Source of the DNA: Chryseobacterium sp. OSA05B
Lineage (GTDB): Bacteria; Bacteroidota; Bacteroidia; Flavobacteriales; Weeksellaceae
Direction of reading: 5' to 3'
Assembly: GCF_019970065.1 (NCBI RefSeq)
Contig: NZ_JAHXYH010000003.1
Coordinates: 558,001-622,000 of the forward strand
Length of the DNA stretch: 64,000 nucleotides
Below, one piece after another: positions 59,599 to 64,000 of this stretch (positions are counted from its first letter, which is position 1; every line of letters begins with the position of its first letter). Position numbers and translations under genes: made by a program. The notes beneath the pieces are model-generated. The model had not been told where the DNA came from. It ran no database searches and saw only the letters and a list, made by a program, of their open reading frames with translations.

Positions 59599-60498
59599 CT
59601 AGAAGTAGATCTGGGTGTCCGGCATCAGGCTTTTTAACCGTTCAATCTTTGTTTTTTCTATAGGGTTTCCTGTAAGAATAAGGGTTTTAAGCTTTTTCAG
59701 CTGCCCGATCTCAGCAGGAATGTCTTTCAGATTATTATTAGCCAGATTCATACTGGTTATATTTTTTAGTCCCTTTATTCCGGGGGATAATTCTGTAATA
59801 TGATTGTCACTTGCATTCAAAAATTCAAGATTTTTTGCCTTAAACAGATTTTCCGGCAGCTTTACAATAGCATTCTGCTGCAGCTCCAGGTATTTTAAAT
59901 GCTTAGGAAAAGAAAGGTTTCCCAAGTCGTTGATCTGATTTTCAGACAGGTTTAAAAATTTAAGGTTTTTGATCTTGCCTAAACGGTCAGCAATACTGCT
60001 GATCTGATTTCCCTGAAGGTTAATTTCTTCCAAAGCAGGAATTTCCATCAATGCTTCGGGAAAAACATTCAGGTTATTGGCATCAAAATGTACTACCTTT
60101 AAGTTTTGAAGCTTTGCAATATTAGGATTAATACTTGTCAGGCTGTTGAGATTCATAGAGAATGTGTTCAGCTTTTTCAGGTTTCCTATTTCATCAGGAA
60201 TGTACTTGATGCTGTTTTCATTCACATTTAAAATCTCCAGTTCACTTAAAGCAAAGATTTCCTGATCCATTTTTTCAAGCTTATTTCCCATGATATTCAG
60301 AAAGAACAGGGAGTTCAGTTTCGAGATTTTCGGAGGAAGATTAAACAATCCTTTTTCCCGGAAACTCATACTGTAAACGGTATTTTTACTGTTTAGAGCC
60401 TCATCAATACTCGTAAATGTAGGATATTTTACAGGATCAATCTGTGCCTTTGTGAGACAAAGAGAGCAGACGGAAATCAATAGAACAAGCTTTTTCAT
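59599..60498 (-). CDS. Secreted leucine-rich repeat protein
   Basis: A 299-residue protein with a signal peptide (about 1-18). About nine to ten ~23-residue LRRs follow, with the consensus LxxLxxLNLxxNxIxxIPxxIG (for example ALSELEILNVNENSIKYIP). The repeats end at PDTQIYF. Such surface LRR proteins bind other proteins; partner unknown. It ends two bases from the convergent SUI1 gene. Confidence 0.88.
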   Translation of the reverse strand: MKKLVLLISVCSLCLTKAQIDPVKYPTFTSIDEALNSKNTVYSMSFREKGLFNLPPKISKLNSLFFLNIMGNKLEKMDQEIFALSELEILNVNENSIKYIPDEIGNLKKLNTFSMNLNSLTSINPNIAKLQNLKVVHFDANNLNVFPEALMEIPALEEINLQGNQISSIADRLGKIKNLKFLNLSENQINDLGNLSFPKHLKYLELQQNAIVKLPENLFKAKNLEFLNASDNHITELSPGIKGLKNITSMNLANNNLKDIPAEIGQLKKLKTLILTGNPIEKTKIERLKSLMPDTQIYF

Positions 60499-60506
60499 AG
60501 AGATAA

Positions 60507-60539
60507 ATTTCGGGCGGCGGCTTCGCCGCCGCCCGAAAT
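60507..60539 (-). terminator. CTTCG-capped hairpin after the PhoX-like gene
   Basis: Arms ATTTCGGGCGGCGGC and GCCGCCGCCCGAAAT pair perfectly around a TTC loop. It lies 14 bases past the stop, before the LRR gene. No T-tract follows, so function as a terminator is inferred. Confidence 0.6.
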
Positions 60540-60552
60540 GAGTATTAATAAT

Positions 60553-62706
60553 TTACTTTTTAACTAATTTCACAGTTTTCTGGAAACCTCCGTCTGCTTC
60601 GATATTCAGAACCAAAATACGGGATCCTTCAAGCTGATTCGTAAAGTCAAGATCCAATGATCTGTTGACTCCACTGAACTTCTTCGTATACACGATTTTT
60701 CCATCCATGCTGTATGCCGTTACAGAAATGTCTTTCAATCCTTTTGGAGAATTGATTTTAACCATTCCTGAAGTAGGATTCGGAGCTACCTCAACCGTAT
60801 TTTCTGCATTGTGGGTTTCAACTGTTCCCAATGATCCTGCCGTTCCTAAGTTTTGTTTTAAAGCAATAACAATCGTAGCAGATTTTCCTCTGTAATCAAT
60901 CGTGTTTCCTGTAGCATCGATATCTGTAGAAATCGTAGAATCCGGATGTTGGATTGAGAAGAAACCGAATTTATGATCAGGTGTAAATGTCAGTCCTGTA
61001 GGCTCAGATCCTGCCGGCATTGAAGCGAACAATCTCACTTTAGGATTAGCCTGCGTATGATCCGGAGCAATTACCCAGATGTAATTTTTACCTCCATCCT
61101 GAAGAACCCAAAGGTTTCCAAGCTCATCAAACGTCAGGTTATCATTTCCGTCACCCCAAGCTTCACTTTTCATTCCCTGTGGCGTGTTGAAAGAATAAGA
61201 TGTAGAACCACCTCCTGCAAAAGTTTCAACCTGAGAAGCCGTAGTTCCGTTATCCTGAAGACGGTAGATTTTATCTAATCCTTTTGCTGTAAAATAGATT
61301 TTTCCATCCAACGGGCTGATGTCTACATCTTCCACTCCGTTAAATCTTGTTCCTCCTAATGACTGAGCAAGTGCTGTGGTATTATTCTGATCTGCTTTTA
61401 TTTTATTCGGAACCTGAATCCATGTGGCTGTAGTTCCTACCGGATCTCCAGAAGCGCTTAATCCCTGATCTAATTTTAATACATAAAGATTTCCTGAAGC
61501 CAGATTGTTCGGAGTATCCATTACATATTTATAGACCATATGTGTCCCGCCATCTTCTCCGTAATACGCTGTAGTTCCTGCATTATTGACCACAACATTC
61601 TCATGGTTCATAATTCCCATCTGCCACAATTTTCCTTTGGATCCGTCCGTATTTTTAGAAGAAACCTGAGCCGTAGCCGGATCGATTTCCACTAACCATC
61701 CGTAATCTTTATACCCATCGCTGTTCACATCATTGGAAGTCACAGATTCTTCTGCTGTAACAATTGTTCCCCAAGGCGTAACTCCACCCGAGCAGTTTCT
61801 GATCGTCTGAACCAAACTTGGATCTGAGAAGCTTACCGCTCTTGATCTTGTCAGCTGCCAAAGTTTTGTAGAGGCATTATAATTAATTTCAGCCATCGTA
61901 ACTCCTCCAGGATTCGTTTCGTGGTTTACCGAAAGATATCCGTTGGTGCTGCTTCCTGTTTTAGCAACATAGCCCGTAAAGTCATTCTGACCTCCTACCA
62001 TTCCACCGCCTTCAGTGTAATTGTCGCCTTCTTTTAAGATAAGCTGGTATTTATGTTCTGCCGGAATAATCAGTTTATTGGTTTGTGCTGTAGGAACTAT
62101 AGACGTAAAACAGCTGATATGCGTTCCTGTACATGCCGGAGGAGGCGTCACTGTAGTCGTTGTTTTTAAATAAGCATCAATTCTAAGATCTGAGCTGGTT
62201 CCTGTTCTGTTGTGAAGTTCTACGGAAATTCTGTTGGTTCCGTTTACAAATTTAGATTTCGGAATAGAGAAAATATTATAAACGCTCTCCGCTGCTCCAT
62301 CAATTGTTGTAACGGAAGGCGTATTGAAAGCAATAGTCCCTGCAGGCATATTATCTCTCACCACCTCAACTCCATTCAGATAAACAACGATTCCGTCATC
62401 TCTCATCACTCCCAGTTCCATATTATCTGAAAGGGTTGACAAATCCACTGTAAAATCTTTAGCAAAATAAGCTGCTGTAAGACCTGAGCTGATGGTGGTG
62501 GTCACGGGATCCCCATATCCTAAAGGTCCGTTTCCTGTGGTCCATGCAGAGATATCAAAAGTCTGGTCTTTCCATAGATCTGCCAGAGCCTGATTGTTAT
62601 CTTTATAGCTCCAGGAAGAGTTTTTGTTGAATAAAAAAGTCTGCGCCTGTAAGCTAAAGCCGGCAACCATTGCCAACGCCGCAATTGTAAGTAATTTTTT
62701 CTTCAT
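60553..62706 (-). CDS. PhoX-like (DUF839) T9SS-secreted protein
   Basis: A 717-residue protein. A signal peptide (about 1-21) precedes a jelly-roll-like N-terminal domain (about 25-190) resembling carbohydrate-binding or discoidin modules. The DUF839/PhoX propeller covers about 210-610 (LSVNHETNPGGVTM, TPWGTIVTAEESV, GIMNHENVVVN, YYGEDGGTHMVYKY, PQGMKSEAW). It ends with a T9SS sorting domain (about 645-717; VAPNPTSG). PhoX enzymes are Ca/Fe-dependent alkaline phosphatases; activity here is inferred from family only, and expected at the cell surface or medium. Confidence 0.87.
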   Translation of the reverse strand: MKKKLLTIAALAMVAGFSLQAQTFLFNKNSSWSYKDNNQALADLWKDQTFDISAWTTGNGPLGYGDPVTTTISSGLTAAYFAKDFTVDLSTLSDNMELGVMRDDGIVVYLNGVEVVRDNMPAGTIAFNTPSVTTIDGAAESVYNIFSIPKSKFVNGTNRISVELHNRTGTSSDLRIDAYLKTTTTVTPPPACTGTHISCFTSIVPTAQTNKLIIPAEHKYQLILKEGDNYTEGGGMVGGQNDFTGYVAKTGSSTNGYLSVNHETNPGGVTMAEINYNASTKLWQLTRSRAVSFSDPSLVQTIRNCSGGVTPWGTIVTAEESVTSNDVNSDGYKDYGWLVEIDPATAQVSSKNTDGSKGKLWQMGIMNHENVVVNNAGTTAYYGEDGGTHMVYKYVMDTPNNLASGNLYVLKLDQGLSASGDPVGTTATWIQVPNKIKADQNNTTALAQSLGGTRFNGVEDVDISPLDGKIYFTAKGLDKIYRLQDNGTTASQVETFAGGGSTSYSFNTPQGMKSEAWGDGNDNLTFDELGNLWVLQDGGKNYIWVIAPDHTQANPKVRLFASMPAGSEPTGLTFTPDHKFGFFSIQHPDSTISTDIDATGNTIDYRGKSATIVIALKQNLGTAGSLGTVETHNAENTVEVAPNPTSGMVKINSPKGLKDISVTAYSMDGKIVYTKKFSGVNRSLDLDFTNQLEGSRILVLNIEADGGFQKTVKLVKK

Positions 62707-62730
62707 TTCTTATTGATTTATTAGACTCTG

Positions 62731-62738
62731 CAAAACTA
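62731..62738 (-). promoter_or_regulatory. Promoter -7 box of the PhoX-like gene
   Basis: Minus strand TAGTTTTG matches TAnnTTTG, 25 bases before the ATG. Confidence 0.5.
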
Positions 62739-62843
62739 TTTTTTTAGCGCGGCACCTCTGTTAATAGGACTTTAAATATAGATCGGGGAATATTAATTAA
62801 TCTGGAACCTAATGTTAAGGGGATTAAATAATTGTTAAATAAC

Positions 62844-63035
62844 GCCTTTGAGTTGGAGCGTCAGAGAGTTTGAGGACTGCAAAAGTTTTTATAAATTAGG
62901 ATAAAGATTATTTGACTGGAAGTATTAAATCTATGACACAGTTTATATTTATCGTTAAAACCCTATCCATTATTGACATTCATACTCTTTATTACTAATC
63001 TACTCTAAAACTCTCCGACACTCAAACTCTCAAAC
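62844..63035. repeat. 192-base inverted-repeat element, GAGAGTT type
   Basis: Over 33-base arms about 23 positions match without gaps; GAGCGTCAGAGAGTTT on the left pairs with the inverse of GAGTGTCGGAGAGTTT on the right. The right end starts directly after the peroxidase stop. Same length and units as the element at 34109-34300. The rest of the 330-base gap shows nothing else. Confidence 0.65.
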
Positions 63036-63036
63036 A

Positions 63037-64000
63037 TCACTTAGCTTTGCTAATATCCGTCAGAGCATTCAGGAATGCAATGACTTGTTTAATTTCCGTT
63101 TTGGTAAGTTCAAGTTTATCCGGTGGCAGTGTTTGGTTTTTCATTTTTAAACCAAGCCCTTCTCCTCCGCCTTCATTGTAGAAATCCATTACCTCTTCCA
63201 GTGTATTGAAAGCGCCATTGTGGAAATAAGGTTTTGTAAGCGCTATATTTCTTACGGTAACTGTTTTGAAAGAATAATCGTAGATCCATGATTTTTCCTT
63301 TTTCACGGGGCTGTTTCCTCTTCCCAGATCGGGATCCAGTTCAATGGGAAGCTGGTTGATCGGTTTTGTGGTTATGCCTAAAACTTCAGATTCGTTTTCG
63401 TTAAAGAACGGAGGTACAAGACCGGAAAAATGCGGAGCAAAGTGACATGTAGCGCAATTGGCTTTTCCCATAAACAGGTTGTAGCCTTTTTTCACATCAT
63501 CAGAAACGTCTTTTTCATTTCGCATAAAACGGTCAAAATCACTGTCAAAAGAATACAGGGAAGCAGCGTAGGAACTTAATGCTTTAGAAAAGTTTTCTTT
63601 ATTTATTTTACCATCTTTAAAGGCTGAGCGAAAAGCTTTTTTGTACTCAGGTTTTGTTTTCAATTTTTTAATAATGTCTTCGTAGCTGGTATTGAATTCA
63701 TCATCGTTGTATATCACGTGTTCTGCCTGTTGTTCCAGGTAAAATGCACGAAGGTCGTAGAAAAATCTTTTCGCAAAAACGGCATTATACAGAGACGGAG
63801 AATTTCTTAACACCGTTTTCCCTTCCACATTGCTCGGTGATTTAGCTTTAAGATCTGTAAAAGCATTTTCCTGCAGATGACACGCTGCACAACTCATTTT
63901 ACCGTTTTGGCTTAAATTCTGATCATAGAAAATTGTTTTCCCTAAGCTGCGGAGGTCTGCATTATCTTCTGAAGACTGCAGCAATGTGTAGAAATACGGA
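63037..64000 (-). CDS. Diheme cytochrome c peroxidase (MauG/CcpA-like), partial
   Basis: At least 321 residues; the frame stays open to the window edge, so the start lies outside. Two heme c sites are visible: CAACH in QNGKMSCAACHLQENAF and CATCH in KANCATCHFAPHFSG. KTVTVRNIALTKPYFHNGAFNTLEEVMDFYNEGG is the conserved C-terminal block of bacterial diheme peroxidases, which reduce hydrogen peroxide in the periplasm with electrons from small cytochromes. Its stop abuts the 62844-63035 repeat. Confidence 0.92.
   Translation of the reverse strand, partial: PYFYTLLQSSEDNADLRSLGKTIFYDQNLSQNGKMSCAACHLQENAFTDLKAKSPSNVEGKTVLRNSPSLYNAVFAKRFFYDLRAFYLEQQAEHVIYNDDEFNTSYEDIIKKLKTKPEYKKAFRSAFKDGKINKENFSKALSSYAASLYSFDSDFDRFMRNEKDVSDDVKKGYNLFMGKANCATCHFAPHFSGLVPPFFNENESEVLGITTKPINQLPIELDPDLGRGNSPVKKEKSWIYDYSFKTVTVRNIALTKPYFHNGAFNTLEEVMDFYNEGGGEGLGLKMKNQTLPPDKLELTKTEIKQVIAFLNALTDISKAK

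Overview
The window looks like chromosomal DNA from a flavobacterium of the Chryseobacterium type (Weeksellaceae). Supporting signs are low G+C, several type IX secretion (T9SS) sorting domains, a GLPGLI protein, many TAnnTTTG -7 boxes characteristic of Bacteroidetes sigma factors, A-rich leaders, and a pdhA-pdhC pair. No rRNA, tRNA, CRISPR array, transposase or phage gene was recognised. The gene at the right edge runs off the window, and a leftward promoter sits near the left edge.

Layout: 0.3-8 kb holds a TPR/AraC membrane regulator, a DMT exporter, a T9SS protein, an AraC regulator, an SDR and an orphan ketosynthase III. 8-17 kb holds a SNF2 helicase, a GEVED/T9SS protein, a GNAT-VOC-endonuclease V-like operon, an M28 peptidase, a small broken gene and a methionine-type aminotransferase. 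17-25 kb is a minus-strand block with a membrane pyrophosphatase fused to an OmpA domain, soluble pyrophosphatase, PhyH oxygenase, RadC, an L,D-transpeptidase-like protein and a LolD-type ATPase. 25-34 kb has PDH E2/E1-alpha, PAP2, BlaI-DUF4153, an RRM protein and small regulators.

33-38 kb is a likely metal-response locus: an AraC protein with an HMA-like N-terminus precedes a CPC-type P1B ATPase that carries one HMA and four further cysteine-rich metal-binding modules. 39-64 kb is a mixture of housekeeping and envelope genes: polysaccharide deacetylase, YggS, sigma-54 activator, MATE, two Crp/Fnr regulators, S9 peptidase, a 53-residue double-glycine leader peptide, Era, SMR, Map, acyl-ACP desaturase, GpmI, SUI1-like factor, LRR protein, PhoX-like T9SS protein and a diheme peroxidase.

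The most unusual signal lies between genes. At least six intergenic stretches carry imperfect inverted repeats built from short purine-rich quasi-tandem units, most of them starting at or within a few bases of a stop codon (34.1, 43.5, 45.7, 53.4, 62.9 kb and, with other units, 27.3 and 55.6 kb). I do not recognise them as a named repeat family. Other points are the gate-glutamate relocation in the pyrophosphatase, a GACAAATGTC palindrome at two promoters, a heptamer tract abutting radC, and perfect CTTCG-capped hairpins after gene ends.
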